Source: Nitratireductor basaltis (lineage in GTDB: Bacteria; Pseudomonadota; Alphaproteobacteria; Rhizobiales; Rhizobiaceae). Taken from it: a DNA stretch of 64,000 bases. This document shows, piece by piece, positions 1 to 11,601 of this stretch (position 1 is its first letter; every line of letters begins with the position of its first letter). The position numbers and the translations under genes are program-made. The stretch spans positions 248,001 through 312,000 of the forward strand of contig NZ_JMQM01000001.1 of assembly GCF_000733725.1 (NCBI RefSeq), given 5' to 3'. Under the pieces are notes generated by a model that saw only the letters and a list, made by a program, of their open reading frames with translations, ran no database searches and was not told where the DNA came from.

Positions 1-2111
<2,111 letters not shown>

Positions 2112-2131
2112 GGGCTATTGAGCCAGGCTTG

Positions 2132-2173
2132 AAAGGTGCGGGTCTCGCATCCAGTCGAGCCCCGCGCCTTTTT
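2132..2173 (+). terminator. Rho-independent terminator after metH
   Basis: A long hairpin with AGGTGCGGGTCTCG on the left and CGAGCCCCGCGCCT on the right (one wobble, one mismatch) is followed by five T. It lies 20 bases after the metH stop and separates metH from the NIPSNAP gene. Confidence 0.85.
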
Positions 2174-2199
2174 CATGCGCGAAAACGAGGGGGAAAGTC

Positions 2200-2514
2200 A
2201 TGCTCTACGATCACCGCACTTATGTTTGCCGTCCGGGCACGATCAAGAAACATCTGGCGCTTTATGAGCAGCATGGCTGGCCGGTGCAGCGCAAGCATCT
2301 GGGTGAGCCGCTTCTTTATGCTGCGACCGAGACCGGTGACGTGAACTCCTATGTCCATATCTGGGTCTACGAGAGTGCAGGTGACCGCGAATCCAAGCGC
2401 GCGAAATTGCAGGCTGATCCGGCATGGCAGAACTATCTGAAGCTTTCTGCCGAGGCCGGCTACCTCATAAGCCAGAACAACAAGCTTCTGAAGCCGACGC
2501 CTTTCTTCGGCTGA
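2200..2514 (+). CDS. NIPSNAP family protein
   Basis: A 104-residue single-domain protein of the NIPSNAP family, a ferredoxin-like dimeric alpha/beta-barrel fold. Typical features are the opening MLYDHRTYVCRPGTIKKHL, a central YVHIWVYES strand and the pattern with WQNYL near the end. There is no signal peptide, so it should be cytoplasmic. A purine-rich ribosome site (GGGGGAAAG) precedes the ATG. Bacterial members often sit beside catabolic genes, but their biochemical role is poorly defined. It lies directly upstream of the GntR/KdgD module in the same direction, so it may belong to that catabolic unit. No specific substrate can be given. Confidence 0.85.
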   Translation: MLYDHRTYVCRPGTIKKHLALYEQHGWPVQRKHLGEPLLYAATETGDVNSYVHIWVYESAGDRESKRAKLQADPAWQNYLKLSAEAGYLISQNNKLLKPTPFFG

Positions 2515-2650
2515 GTGTCATCTGAACTCATCATATTTCTTTTCGCTTCTTCTTGCTCTAGTGTGCTGACGCGATGCTTCGCGATCAGACGTTGCATGGC
2601 CGGGCGCAGCTGTGCACTGGCTGCAATTTGGTGGATGAGGCGGAATATGA

Positions 2651-3385
2651 ATGGCTGTTGGTAGCGGAGCCAAGATGAAAGTCAGTCTGTCGGCAAAAGT
2701 TGCTGCTGCTCTGCGTGACGAGATCGAGCAGGGCGTCTTTCCCGTGGGGGCGAAATTGCCCACGGAGCCATCCCTGATCGAGCGCTTTGCGGTGAGTCGC
2801 ACGGTCGTGCGCGAAGCAATTGCCGCTCTTCGTGCGGATGGTCTGGTCGAATCGCGTCACGGCTCCGGTGTCTTTGTCCTGCAACCCCCGGCGCCTGTCG
2901 GGGGATTGCACCTTTTCGACGAGATGCATCGCAAGATTTCCGATATTATTGAAGAGCTTGAGTTGCGCGCGTCCGTCGAGATCGAGGCTGCGGGTCTGGC
3001 CGCGGAACGCTGTTCGCCAGCGCAGGAAGCCGACATCCAGGCCCAACTCGATGCTTTCCAGGCGGCATTGGAGCAAGGTAGGTCGACGGCTCAGCATGAC
3101 TTCGAGTTTCATATGGCTGTAGCCCGTGCGACCAACAATTCCCGCTTTGAGGCTTTCCTCTCTCACCTGGGGAAGCGAACCATTCCCCGAAGCAAGCTCG
3201 CGGACGAGCAGGCTATGCGGGCGCTGCGCGAGAACCGAGATGTCCAGCTTCACCAGGAGCATGTTGCGGTTGCGGACGCGATCTATGCGCGCGATCCGCT
3301 CCGGGCGCGCGAAGCGATGCGGGTGCATCTTGGTGGTTCGCTCAAGCGTTATCGGGTGCTCGGTCGGTCGGCATCTGAAAAATAG
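2651..3385 (+). CDS. GntR/FadR-type regulator of the sugar-diacid module
   Basis: A 244-residue GntR transcription factor. Residues about 10-75 form the winged helix (KLPTEPSLIERFAVSRTVVREAIAAL, then a wing ending RHGSGVFV). The remainder is an all-helical FCD effector domain with the usual acidic and His metal/ligand positions (DFEFHMAVARAT, LHQEHVAVADAI). It sits 67 bases before kdgD and the TTT transporter genes, so I infer that it responds to a sugar acid such as glucarate, galactarate or a keto-deoxy derivative. A perfect 17-base dyad at 3412-3428 lies between it and kdgD. The half-site TCATCATAT recurs at 2528-2536 upstream of this gene, suggesting autoregulation. An internal Met at codon 9 is an alternative start. 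Confidence 0.93.
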   Translation: MAVGSGAKMKVSLSAKVAAALRDEIEQGVFPVGAKLPTEPSLIERFAVSRTVVREAIAALRADGLVESRHGSGVFVLQPPAPVGGLHLFDEMHRKISDIIEELELRASVEIEAAGLAAERCSPAQEADIQAQLDAFQAALEQGRSTAQHDFEFHMAVARATNNSRFEAFLSHLGKRTIPRSKLADEQAMRALRENRDVQLHQEHVAVADAIYARDPLRAREAMRVHLGGSLKRYRVLGRSASEK

Positions 3386-3411
3386 TATGACGCAGCTTGA
3401 CGAGTGGTCAT

Positions 3412-4379
<968 letters not shown>

Positions 4380-4416
4380 GGAAAATTTGCCGGTCCGCGC
4401 ATGGCTGGTGGGAGGA

Positions 4417-4430
4417 GCGGTTTCGACCGC
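4417..4430 (+). other. UUCG-loop hairpin between kdgD and tctC
   Basis: GCGGT-TTCG-ACCGC forms a small, very stable tetraloop hairpin in the 99-base gap between kdgD and tctC. There is no T-run, so it is more likely an mRNA-stability or processing element than a terminator. Confidence 0.4.
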
Positions 4431-4478
4431 AGGAATGGCCGCACGGGCCTTGGAAAAATGCGCTCAAGGGAGGACTAG

Positions 4479-5453
4479 ATGATCAAGACAATCAAATTGC
4501 TCGCCACGGTGGCTGTTGCCGCACTCGTTTCAGCACCGGCCATGGCCGATTATCCGGAAAAGGATATTCGCGTGGTCGTGCCCTGGGGTGCAGGTGGCGG
4601 CACGGACGGCATCGTTCGCAAGCTGACCACCATTGCCGAGAAGAATATCGGCGCCTCCATGTATGTGGAGAACATTGAAGGCGGCATCAGCGCCACAGGC
4701 GTTTCGCAGGTGATGAAGGCGCGGCCTGACGGTTACACGATCGGTGCGCTGACCTATGACAGCGTCGTCACCGTGCCGTGGCAGGGCCTTCTGCCGACCT
4801 ACAAGATGGACAAGCTGAAGCTGATCGGCCGCGTGACCAGCGAGCCGGATGCGATCATCGTCGCGTCAGACACGCCGTACCAGTCGATTGACGAGCTTGT
4901 TGCGGCCGCCAAGGAAAAGCCGGGCGAGATCAAGATCGGCATCCAGAATATCGGCTCGCGTCTGCATCTGGCGGTCCTGCAGCTGCAGGAAGAAACCGGC
5001 ACCGAGTTCAAGATCATCGCCTATCCGGGCGGTGCTGCTCCGCAGAAAGAGGCGATCCTTTCCGACGAGGTGGATGTGGTTGCCACGAGCCTCGGTGACT
5101 TCGCCTCGCTGATCGAGAATGGCGATGTGCGCGGCCTGGTCGAGTTCTCCGACACGCCCAATCCGACCTTTTCGGACGTGCAGACGGCGAAAGATGCCGG
5201 TCTCGATCTTCGCATGGGAAGCTTCATCGTCTTTGCAGCACCTGCAGACACCCCGGATGAGACCATCACCAAGCTCGAAGCCGCCTACAAGCAGGCGCTT
5301 GAAAGCGACGAGTTCCAGGAATGGGTGGCCAATGTGGGTGTGACGCCGAACTGGCTCGGCACCAGCGAAGTCACTGGCTGGGCTGACGAAACCAGCGCCA
5401 AGCTGTTTGAACAGATGGATGCTCTGGTGGAACAGGGCGTCATCTCGAAATAG
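4479..5453 (+). CDS. tctC: Tripartite tricarboxylate transporter substrate-binding protein (Bug/TctC)
   Basis: A 324-residue periplasmic solute receptor of the Bug/TctC family. An N-terminal signal peptide (MIKTIKLLATVAVAALVS, cleavage after APAMA) leads into the mature start DYPEKDIRVVVPWGAGGGTDG, the family hallmark. A second ligand-contact segment is seen as YPGGAAPQKEAILSDEVDVVA. The ribosome site AAGGGAGGAC precedes the ATG. These receptors bind carboxylates. The upstream kdgD suggests glucarate, galactarate or a related diacid, but the ligand cannot be read from sequence. TctB and TctA follow after a hairpin that may allow higher expression of the receptor. Confidence 0.93.
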   Translation: MIKTIKLLATVAVAALVSAPAMADYPEKDIRVVVPWGAGGGTDGIVRKLTTIAEKNIGASMYVENIEGGISATGVSQVMKARPDGYTIGALTYDSVVTVPWQGLLPTYKMDKLKLIGRVTSEPDAIIVASDTPYQSIDELVAAAKEKPGEIKIGIQNIGSRLHLAVLQLQEETGTEFKIIAYPGGAAPQKEAILSDEVDVVATSLGDFASLIENGDVRGLVEFSDTPNPTFSDVQTAKDAGLDLRMGSFIVFAAPADTPDETITKLEAAYKQALESDEFQEWVANVGVTPNWLGTSEVTGWADETSAKLFEQMDALVEQGVISK

Positions 5454-5464
5454 AACTGCACTAT

Positions 5465-5493
5465 GGGCGCCGCTGGCTTGGCCAACGGCGCCC
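5465..5493 (+). other. Intercistronic hairpin between tctC and tctB
   Basis: GGGCGCCG at 5465-5472 pairs with CGGCGCCC at 5486-5493. It lies immediately after the receptor stop and has no T-run. It probably stabilises the tctC portion of the message. Confidence 0.5.
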
Positions 5494-5518
5494 GGATTCC
5501 ATTCAGCGGGAGGACGCG

Positions 5519-5986
5519 GTGATGGCCGAGAATAATTCAACTGTGGCAGGCAGGCTGGGGGTGCCAATCTTCCTCCTGGTCCTCACCACGGTCTATGTCG
5601 CAGCCACGTTCCAGATCCGTCCGCAATTCAGTGAAGGTCTCGTGGGACCGCGCTTCCTGCCGTTTCTTGCTGCTACTCTCATGTATGGCGCCCTGTTCAC
5701 CATCATCTGGAAGGAACGCCGCGAGAGCGCAGAAGGCAACGGGAGCCTGATGCAGCCCGCAGCCATTGTCGTTGCAACGGCTGCCTATATCGGCGTCTTC
5801 AAATGGCTGGGCTACAGCCTGTCCACCTTCCTCTTCGTTTTCGCGCTTTTCATGCTCTTTTCCTATCAGGCCGGCCGTCCCGTGCGGCGCGTCATTGACG
5901 CGCTTGCCGTCACGGCTGTCTTCTACGGCCTGTTCGCCTTCGTCTTTGGCATCAGATTGCCAGTCTTTCCGGGGCTGCCGCTATGA
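5519..5986 (+). CDS. tctB: Tripartite tricarboxylate transporter small membrane subunit (TctB)
   Basis: A 155-residue inner-membrane protein with four hydrophobic segments, the usual size and layout for the small subunit of TTT transporters. It pairs with TctA in the membrane and works with the periplasmic receptor encoded upstream. The frame begins GTG-ATG; either could start, with GGGAGG upstream. Its stop overlaps the tctA start by four bases (ATGA), indicating translational coupling. Confidence 0.9.
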   Translation: MMAENNSTVAGRLGVPIFLLVLTTVYVAATFQIRPQFSEGLVGPRFLPFLAATLMYGALFTIIWKERRESAEGNGSLMQPAAIVVATAAYIGVFKWLGYSLSTFLFVFALFMLFSYQAGRPVRRVIDALAVTAVFYGLFAFVFGIRLPVFPGLPL

Positions 5987-7497
5987 ATTTCTTTCTTGAG
6001 GTGCTGCAGGGTTTCGGTGCACTGGCGCAGCCGGAAGTGCTGGGCTTCATGGTGCTGGGCTTCATCATCGGCACGTTTTTCGGTGCAGTGCCGGGGCTGA
6101 CTTCGGTGCTTGCCATCGCGCTTCTTCTGCCGATCACCTACAGCATGGATGTCGTGCCGGCGCTGGTCATGTGTGCCTCCATCTTCATGTCGGGCATGTA
6201 TGCCGGCAGCATAACGGCAACCACCATCAACATTCCCGGCGCACCGTCCTCCATGATGACGGCTATCGAGGGCTATGCCTTGATGAAGAAGGGGCAGGGC
6301 GCCAATGCGCTCGGTCATGCCGCACTTGGCTCCATGATCGGTGGCTGTGTCGGTGCGCTGCTGCTCATGGGGCTGATGCCGGTGGCTGCCAAGCTGTCGC
6401 TTCTCATACAGACGCCCGGCAAATTCGCGCTGGTGCTCTTTGCGCTTGTCGTCATCATCATCGTTCAGCGCGGCGAGATCGCCAAGGGCGTTGTTGCCAC
6501 CATGCTGGGCGTGATGATCGCGACCATTGGCATCGATGTCATGCAGCCGATCCCGCGCTTCAATTTCGGCACGGAAGTGCTGGTGGAAGGCATCGACATG
6601 ATGCCCATCATCATCGGCACCTTCGCGATTTCCGAAGTGCTCTATCAGGCACAGGCGCATTCCTCCTCGCTCAAGCTGCAGGTGAACGAGGCTGCCGCCA
6701 AGATCCGCCGCCGCGACTTCCTGCCCGCATGGAGCGAGATCCGCGAGATCGGCCTCTTCACCTATCTAAAAAGCTCGGTCATGGGTTATGGCATCGGCAT
6801 ATTGCCAGGCGTTGGCGGTTCCATGGCTGCCTTCGTTTCCTATGCGGAAGCCAAGCGTCGCTCGCGCAAGCCCGAGCAATATGGCAATGGCAGCCGGGAG
6901 GGTATCGCCGCAGCGGAATCGGCCAACAATTCCATGTGCGGCGGCGCGTTCGTTCCGATGCTGATGTTCGGCATTCCCGGCGATCCGACCACGGCCATCG
7001 TGCTCGGCGTTCTCGTGATCAATGGCTTGCAGCCGGGCCCGCGGCTTCTCGAAAGCCAGACGGACCTGATCGCGCCGATGTTCGCCTCACTTTTCGTAAG
7101 TGCGCTGATCCTCATTCCGCTGACGCTGTTCATCTTCGGGCCGTGGTTCGTGCGTATCGTCTCCATCCCGCGCGGGCTGCTTTATGCTTGCATCGCGGTT
7201 GTGGCGCTGGTGGGTAGCTATGTGGCGACCTTCTCGGTCTTCCAGATGGGGCTGGCACTTGTGTTCGGCATACTTGCCTTCTTCCTGCGCAAACAGAATT
7301 ATCCGACGGTCTCCCTGCTACTCGGCTTCATCCTCGGGCCAGATCTCGAACAGTATCTTCGCCGTTCGCTTTCGCTCAGCGACGGCAATCCGTTGGTGTT
7401 TCTGACAAGCCCGGACAGCCTCTTTTTCCTCGTGCTCACCGGCCTGTTTTTCTACTTCATGGCCGTGCGCAAACCGAAGGAGGCGGTGGCAGCCTGA
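5983..7497 (+). CDS. tctA: Tripartite tricarboxylate transporter large membrane subunit (TctA)
   Basis: A 504-residue polytopic membrane protein and the conducting subunit of the TTT carrier. Family signatures are GTFFGAVPGLTSVLAIALLLP near the N-terminus, INIPGAPSSMMTAIEGY, and the second-half repeat GILPGVGGSMAAFVSYAEAK followed by FGIPGDPTTAIVLG. About twelve hydrophobic segments are visible. Length is normal for the family. It is the last gene of the tctCBA set; a 73-base gap then leads to an SDR gene read in the same direction. Confidence 0.95.
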   Translation: MNFFLEVLQGFGALAQPEVLGFMVLGFIIGTFFGAVPGLTSVLAIALLLPITYSMDVVPALVMCASIFMSGMYAGSITATTINIPGAPSSMMTAIEGYALMKKGQGANALGHAALGSMIGGCVGALLLMGLMPVAAKLSLLIQTPGKFALVLFALVVIIIVQRGEIAKGVVATMLGVMIATIGIDVMQPIPRFNFGTEVLVEGIDMMPIIIGTFAISEVLYQAQAHSSSLKLQVNEAAAKIRRRDFLPAWSEIREIGLFTYLKSSVMGYGIGILPGVGGSMAAFVSYAEAKRRSRKPEQYGNGSREGIAAAESANNSMCGGAFVPMLMFGIPGDPTTAIVLGVLVINGLQPGPRLLESQTDLIAPMFASLFVSALILIPLTLFIFGPWFVRIVSIPRGLLYACIAVVALVGSYVATFSVFQMGLALVFGILAFFLRKQNYPTVSLLLGFILGPDLEQYLRRSLSLSDGNPLVFLTSPDSLFFLVLTGLFFYFMAVRKPKEAVAA

Positions 7498-7570
7498 TCA
7501 TCAGGCCTTGTCCCATGGAATGCCGCTCCTAGCTAAGGGCTCCAACCCATGAACCAGCAGGAGTGATTTC

Positions 7571-8242
7571 ATGACGAAGACAATATTCATTACCGGTGCC
7601 TCATCTGGCATCGGTGCGGCAACTGCGCGACGTGCTGTTGAAGCGGGCTGGAATGTTGGTCTGATGGCTCGCAGCGAGGACAAGCTGAACAAGCTGGTTG
7701 ACGAGCTTGGTGACAAGGCGCTGGCGCTGCCGGGTGATGCGACCGACCTGTCCGCGCAGGAAGAGGCCGTGGGCAAGCTGGTAGAACATTTCGGTGGCCT
7801 GGATGCAGCCTATGCCAATGCCGGCAAGGGATTAGACAAGCCGGGAACGGAAGCCGGGGATCCCGAGGAATGGCGCAGCATGATCGACGTCAACATCATG
7901 GGCCTGCTCTACACCGCACGTGTGGCGCTGCCGCATCTGAAGAAGACCAAGGGGCATCTGGTGCTGACGGGTTCAGCCGCCGGTCGCCGCCACATCAAGG
8001 GCTCGATCTATGGCGCGACCAAGTGGTTCGTACACGGCTATGCGGGCAATATGGCCGAAGAAATGCGTGAATGGGGCGGGCGCTGCACCGTTATCGCGCC
8101 CGGCATGGTGGACACGGCCTTTTTCAGCGAAGGCAAGCCCGACAAGCTGCAGGCCGAGGATGTGGCCAATGCCGTGGTGTACGCGCTCGAGCAGCCGAGC
8201 CGCGCAACGGTAAACGAGGTTTTCATGATGCCGACCAACTGA
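7571..8242 (+). CDS. Short-chain dehydrogenase/reductase
   Basis: A 223-residue classical SDR oxidoreductase using NAD(P). Visible are the cofactor loop TGASSGIG at residues 7-14, the NAG motif (AYANAGKG), the catalytic Ser in LTGSAAGRR and the active-site YGATK. The closest general type is the YdfG/serine-3-dehydrogenase-like cluster. It has its own ribosome site (CAGGAG) and is followed by a bidirectional terminator. Its position after the TTT transporter might mean it acts on the imported compound, but the spacing allows independent transcription, so the substrate is unknown. Confidence 0.93.
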   Translation: MTKTIFITGASSGIGAATARRAVEAGWNVGLMARSEDKLNKLVDELGDKALALPGDATDLSAQEEAVGKLVEHFGGLDAAYANAGKGLDKPGTEAGDPEEWRSMIDVNIMGLLYTARVALPHLKKTKGHLVLTGSAAGRRHIKGSIYGATKWFVHGYAGNMAEEMREWGGRCTVIAPGMVDTAFFSEGKPDKLQAEDVANAVVYALEQPSRATVNEVFMMPTN

Positions 8243-8262
8243 GCTCCGGCATCAGGCAACGC

Positions 8263-8292
8263 AAAGCCCGGCTGGACCAGCCGGGCTTTTTT
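8263..8292. terminator. Bidirectional terminator between SDR and ALDH genes
   Basis: AAAGCCCGGCTGG pairs with CCAGCCGGGCTTT, giving an A-run on the left and a T-run on the right. It can therefore end transcription from both convergent genes. Confidence 0.9.
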
Positions 8293-8307
8293 CTGCGCCG
8301 AAAGCAA

Positions 8308-9714
8308 TCAACCGACGACGTTGATGGCCTTAACGTTCACGAATTCACGGATGCCAAAGCCGCCATGTTCACGGCCATAGCCGGAATCCTTCACGCCGCC
8401 GAAGGGCATGTTCGGCTGGGCGAGGTCAAAGCCGTTGATGAAGACCATGCCCGTGTCAAACTCGTCGCGGGCAATGCGCTTCGCACGCTCCACATCTCCG
8501 GTGAAGATGCCGCCGCCGAGACCATAGACGCTGTCATTGGCGGTTCTGATGGCTTCTGCCTCATCCTTCACTCGAATAAGCGAGGCGACCGGCCCGAAGA
8601 GCTCCTCGTCATAGGCAGGCTGGCCGGGCTTCACGTCCTCAAGGACGGTTGCCGGGTAGAAGAAGCCGGGACCGTCGGGGATTTCCCCGCCGCATAGAAG
8701 CTTTGCCCCATGCTTCAGTGACTGCACAACCTGATCGTGGAGGTCGGCGCGCAGGTTCTCGCGAACCATCGGCCCGAGCTGGGTGTCTTCGGCAAAGGGG
8801 TCGCCAAGCTTGACCGCCTTCATCTGTTCCACATAGGCGTCGCGGAACTTCTCGTAGACCGCATCCACGACGATGAAGCGTTTCGCTGCCACGCAGGTCT
8901 CGCCATTGTTGTAGATGCGCCCCGCCACGCAATGCTTTACCGCCTTCTCCAGATCGGCATCCTCCAGCACGATATAGGCGTCGTTGGAGCCAAGCTCGAG
9001 AACGGATTTCTTCAATGCTTTGGCAGCTTTCGCGCCCACATGGGCACCCGCACGCGGGCTGCCGGTCAATGTTACGCCGCGCACGAGGCGGTTTTCGATC
9101 ACCGCGTCGGACTGGTCATGATCGATGACGAGCACGGTGAAGACATTGTCGGGGAAGCCGGCCTTCCTCATCATCTCCTCGATCTTCAGCGCCGAACCGG
9201 TAACGTCGGCTGCGTGCTTCAGGAGAACGGTGTTACCTGCCGCGATGTTGGCAATGGCATAGCGCACGACCTGGTAGAGCGGAAAATTCCATGGCTGGAT
9301 GCCATAGATTACACCGATGGGGCTGTAGGTGACGATGCCCCTGTCGCCGGACTGCAACGGACGTTCCTCGTCCTGCAGATAGGTGTTCATCTCTTCAATC
9401 GTGTATTCGGCGATGTCCGCGCATGCTTCAATTTCGCCTTTTGATGCGGAGAAAAGCTTGCCCATCTCCGAACTCATCAGGCGCGCCATCTCCTCCTTTT
9501 CGTCTCGGAGAATTTCGGCGAAACGGCGCAAATGCTCGCCGCGCTCCGCAAAGCTCGTGCGCCGCCAGCTCTCGAACGCGTTGTGGGTAGCCCGGATCAG
9601 GTCTTCAACCTCCTGATCGCTCATCAGAGCATAATTCTTCAGTTTCTCACCGGTTGCGGGATTACGCGTGGTGAGGTGGCGGGTCTGGGCGGTGTCGCGT
9701 GCGGCCTCTGGCAT
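8308..9714 (-). CDS. NAD(P)-dependent aldehyde dehydrogenase, succinate-semialdehyde type
   Basis: A 468-residue aldehyde dehydrogenase most like the YneI/Sad succinate-semialdehyde dehydrogenase group. The catalytic Cys is about residue 274 (NNGETCVAAKR), the general-base Glu is in LELGSND, and the cofactor-binding VTLTGSPRAG is present. A longer frame exists upstream, but the Met at 9714 is preferred: it follows a GGAGA ribosome site and family members begin near here. It could oxidise succinate semialdehyde. It could also oxidise the alpha-ketoglutarate semialdehyde made by KdgD (this window) or XylX. That second role is an inference from context, not from motif differences. It is transcribed convergently with the SDR gene. 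Confidence 0.93.
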   Translation of the reverse strand: MPEAARDTAQTRHLTTRNPATGEKLKNYALMSDQEVEDLIRATHNAFESWRRTSFAERGEHLRRFAEILRDEKEEMARLMSSEMGKLFSASKGEIEACADIAEYTIEEMNTYLQDEERPLQSGDRGIVTYSPIGVIYGIQPWNFPLYQVVRYAIANIAAGNTVLLKHAADVTGSALKIEEMMRKAGFPDNVFTVLVIDHDQSDAVIENRLVRGVTLTGSPRAGAHVGAKAAKALKKSVLELGSNDAYIVLEDADLEKAVKHCVAGRIYNNGETCVAAKRFIVVDAVYEKFRDAYVEQMKAVKLGDPFAEDTQLGPMVRENLRADLHDQVVQSLKHGAKLLCGGEIPDGPGFFYPATVLEDVKPGQPAYDEELFGPVASLIRVKDEAEAIRTANDSVYGLGGGIFTGDVERAKRIARDEFDTGMVFINGFDLAQPNMPFGGVKDSGYGREHGGFGIREFVNVKAINVVG

Positions 9715-9755
9715 CGATTGGTCTCCATCATTGCTGTCGGTTGCCCAACGGAAGA

Positions 9756-9785
9756 GGGGGAAAGCCGTTCCGCCGGCTTTCCCCC
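9756..9785 (-). terminator. Hairpin downstream of the small membrane-protein gene
   Basis: GGGGGAAAGCC and GGCTTTCCCCC form an 11-bp perfect stem with an 8-base loop in the gap between the ALDH start and the next leftward gene. The T-run on the minus strand is weak, so termination may be partial. Confidence 0.5.
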
Positions 9786-9820
9786 TTTGTCTCATGCTCA
9801 AGCGAATGTGAGCGGGTTGA

Positions 9821-10057
9821 TCAATTGTTTTCCGGATCGGTTTCCGCGGCCCAGGAAAGCTGGCAGATCTTGGCGACGGCCCACAGGGTGGGCAGGCCCA
9901 GCACAATGGCAAGGATGGTGGAGGCCATCTGGCCCAGATGCATCAGGCCGGAGATCGACCACAAGGCTGCGCCGGCAGCTGCCAATACTTCTACCGACAC
10001 GAACAGTGCCACGGCAATTGCCCCGGCGATACTGGAAAGGGTTACGACGCGTTTCAT
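9821..10057 (-). CDS. Small membrane protein of unknown function
   Basis: A 78-residue protein with two hydrophobic stretches (about residues 8-33 and 40-62) and a short polar tail ending ETDPENN. A GGGAG ribosome site sits 7 bases before the ATG, and the frame no longer overlaps the ALDH gene once that start is corrected, which supports it being real. I do not recognise the family. It is read leftward toward the ALDH gene, with a hairpin between them. Confidence 0.65.
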   Translation of the reverse strand: MKRVVTLSSIAGAIAVALFVSVEVLAAAGAALWSISGLMHLGQMASTILAIVLGLPTLWAVAKICQLSWAAETDPENN

Positions 10058-10152
10058 CCGAACGCTCCCGATTATGCGCCTGCTACGGCCAATGCCGCTT
10101 CGCAGGACGTTTAGTTGCTGATTGATCTTGAGAAGCGGGCGGTCGGGCCCGA

Positions 10153-10473
10153 TCAGCCTGCAACAGGGGGAGCGCGGGGCGCGGGGCGCGTGTGGGCATG
10201 TGACGGCGACGCTGACACGGCGGCGCGGGCGGCCGGTTCCGGCAGGACCTGCGGGTTCAACGACAGCGTCGCAAGGGTTGTGATCGCTTCAGGATCAGGA
10301 GGTGTCGGGGATTTCGCGCGCGCGGCGGTCTTCACGACCGTCGGACCCTTCTCGCCAAGGGCCGGTGACTGATGCTCGGCTTCCTGAAGAAGCGGTGCGC
10401 CCATTGTCGGCCAGCCGCCATTGGGGAGGCTCTGCAGGCCGAAGCTGACGGCGAGCAGGAGGCTGAAAAGCAT
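10153..10473 (-). CDS. Hypothetical small Pro/Ala-rich exported protein
   Basis: About 106 residues from an ATG at 10473, with a hydrophobic N-terminus (MLFSLLLAVSFGLQSL) that could be a signal peptide or anchor. A Pro/Ala-rich, low-complexity remainder follows (EPAARAAVSASPSHAHTRPA). The open frame extends to a GTG at 10551. Neither start has a clear ribosome site. It may be a real periplasmic protein or merely a GC-rich open frame; no family was recognised. Confidence 0.35.
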   Translation of the reverse strand: MLFSLLLAVSFGLQSLPNGGWPTMGAPLLQEAEHQSPALGEKGPTVVKTAARAKSPTPPDPEAITTLATLSLNPQVLPEPAARAAVSASPSHAHTRPAPRAPPVAG

Positions 10474-10748
10474 GAATAGCGGGCGCGGGTTCAAGATCGG
10501 GTCCGTGACGGAGTGGCTGCCGCAAATATAATGGGTCGCACACCGTTGCACCAGCAGCAGGAAGAGGGATTTTTCGCGAAATAAAGTTGCTCGCTTCGGG
10601 AAGGCTCGCGCGAAGAATTCCTACGCTATCAGGCCAGTGTAATTCGCTTTTGCTTTCTTGCCGCTCCATCCTTCGGGCGGCTGGAATTCTATTGCGCCAT
10701 ACCTATTTTCCGGCCTCCAGATTTCCCGCGCTCCAAGGAGATTTTCTC

Positions 10749-11492
10749 ATGCGCAAGTTCATTCTCGCCGCGGCACTTGCGGCTGCATCCGCCACATCGG
10801 CTCTGGCAGACACCGTCACTGTCGGCATGTCCGGTGGCTATTTCCCCTTCACCTTCGTCAAGCAGGACAAGCTGCAGGGCTTCGAAGTCGACTTCATCAA
10901 TGCCGTGGCTGAAGAAACCGGCGACGAGATCAAGTTCGAGACCATGAGCTTCTCGGGTCTCGTGGGTGCGCTTGAGGCCGGGCGCATCGACACGATCGCA
11001 AACCAGATCACCATAACCGAGGAGCGTCAGGCGAAGTTCGCCTTCACGCAGCCTTACGTTATCGACGGCGCACAGGTTGTCGTGAAGAAGGGCAACGAGA
11101 GCGAGATCACCGGGCCGGAGGACCTGAAGGGTCGTACGGTTGCCGTCAATCTCGGCTCCAATTTCGAGCAGCTTCTGCGTGAACTGCCCTATGCGGACGA
11201 GGTCGATATAAAGACCTATGAAAGCAATCTGGCGCAGGAAACCGCGCTTGGCCGCGTCGATGCCTTCGTCATGGATCGCGTGAGTGCTGCGCAGACGATC
11301 AAGGAATCGCCCCTGCCGCTGGCGCTGGCCGGTGAGCGCTTCTCCGAGATCCGCAATGCGCTTCCTTTCCGCGACGACGAAGAAGGCCGTGCATTGCGTG
11401 ACCGTTTCGACGCCGCGATCACCACGCTGAAGGAGAATGGCAAGCTGGCCGAAATCTCCCAGAAGTGGTTCGGAACCGACATCACCAAGTAA
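10749..11492 (+). CDS. Polar amino-acid ABC transporter substrate-binding protein
   Basis: A 247-residue periplasmic binding protein of the SBP_bac_3 (cystine/glutamine) family. The signal peptide is MRKFILAAALAAASATSALA. The mature protein begins DTVTVGMSGGYFPFTFV, followed by GFEVDFINAVAEETG, GALEAGRIDTIANQITIT and DLKGRTVAVNLGS, all family positions. The frame is open 54 codons further upstream, but this Met follows AAGGAG by 8 bases and starts a proper signal sequence. The permease and ATPase genes follow after a hairpin. The resemblance is to cystine-type receptors (FliY/TcyA); the exact amino acid is not determined. Confidence 0.93.
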   Translation: MRKFILAAALAAASATSALADTVTVGMSGGYFPFTFVKQDKLQGFEVDFINAVAEETGDEIKFETMSFSGLVGALEAGRIDTIANQITITEERQAKFAFTQPYVIDGAQVVVKKGNESEITGPEDLKGRTVAVNLGSNFEQLLRELPYADEVDIKTYESNLAQETALGRVDAFVMDRVSAAQTIKESPLPLALAGERFSEIRNALPFRDDEEGRALRDRFDAAITTLKENGKLAEISQKWFGTDITK

Positions 11493-11511
11493 GGCGCATG
11501 CCTTGAACTTC

Positions 11512-11543
11512 GGGCGGCTGCGGGACACGACCTGCAGCCGCCC
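11512..11543 (+). other. Intercistronic hairpin after the ABC receptor gene
   Basis: GGGCGGCTGC and GCAGCCGCCC form a 10-bp perfect stem in the gap between receptor and permease genes. There is no T-run. It is likely to protect the receptor message, giving more receptor than membrane subunit. Confidence 0.55.
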
Positions 11544-11601
11544 TATGTGTGCAGAAGCCATGAATATGATCTGATGCACCGGCAGCCGGAAGGCGGAAGC
11601 G

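Noticed and set aside
9715-9912. N-terminal extension of the aldehyde dehydrogenase
   Set aside because: The extra 66 codons show no conservation, overlap the neighbouring small gene and a hairpin, and the Met at 9714 has a proper ribosome site.
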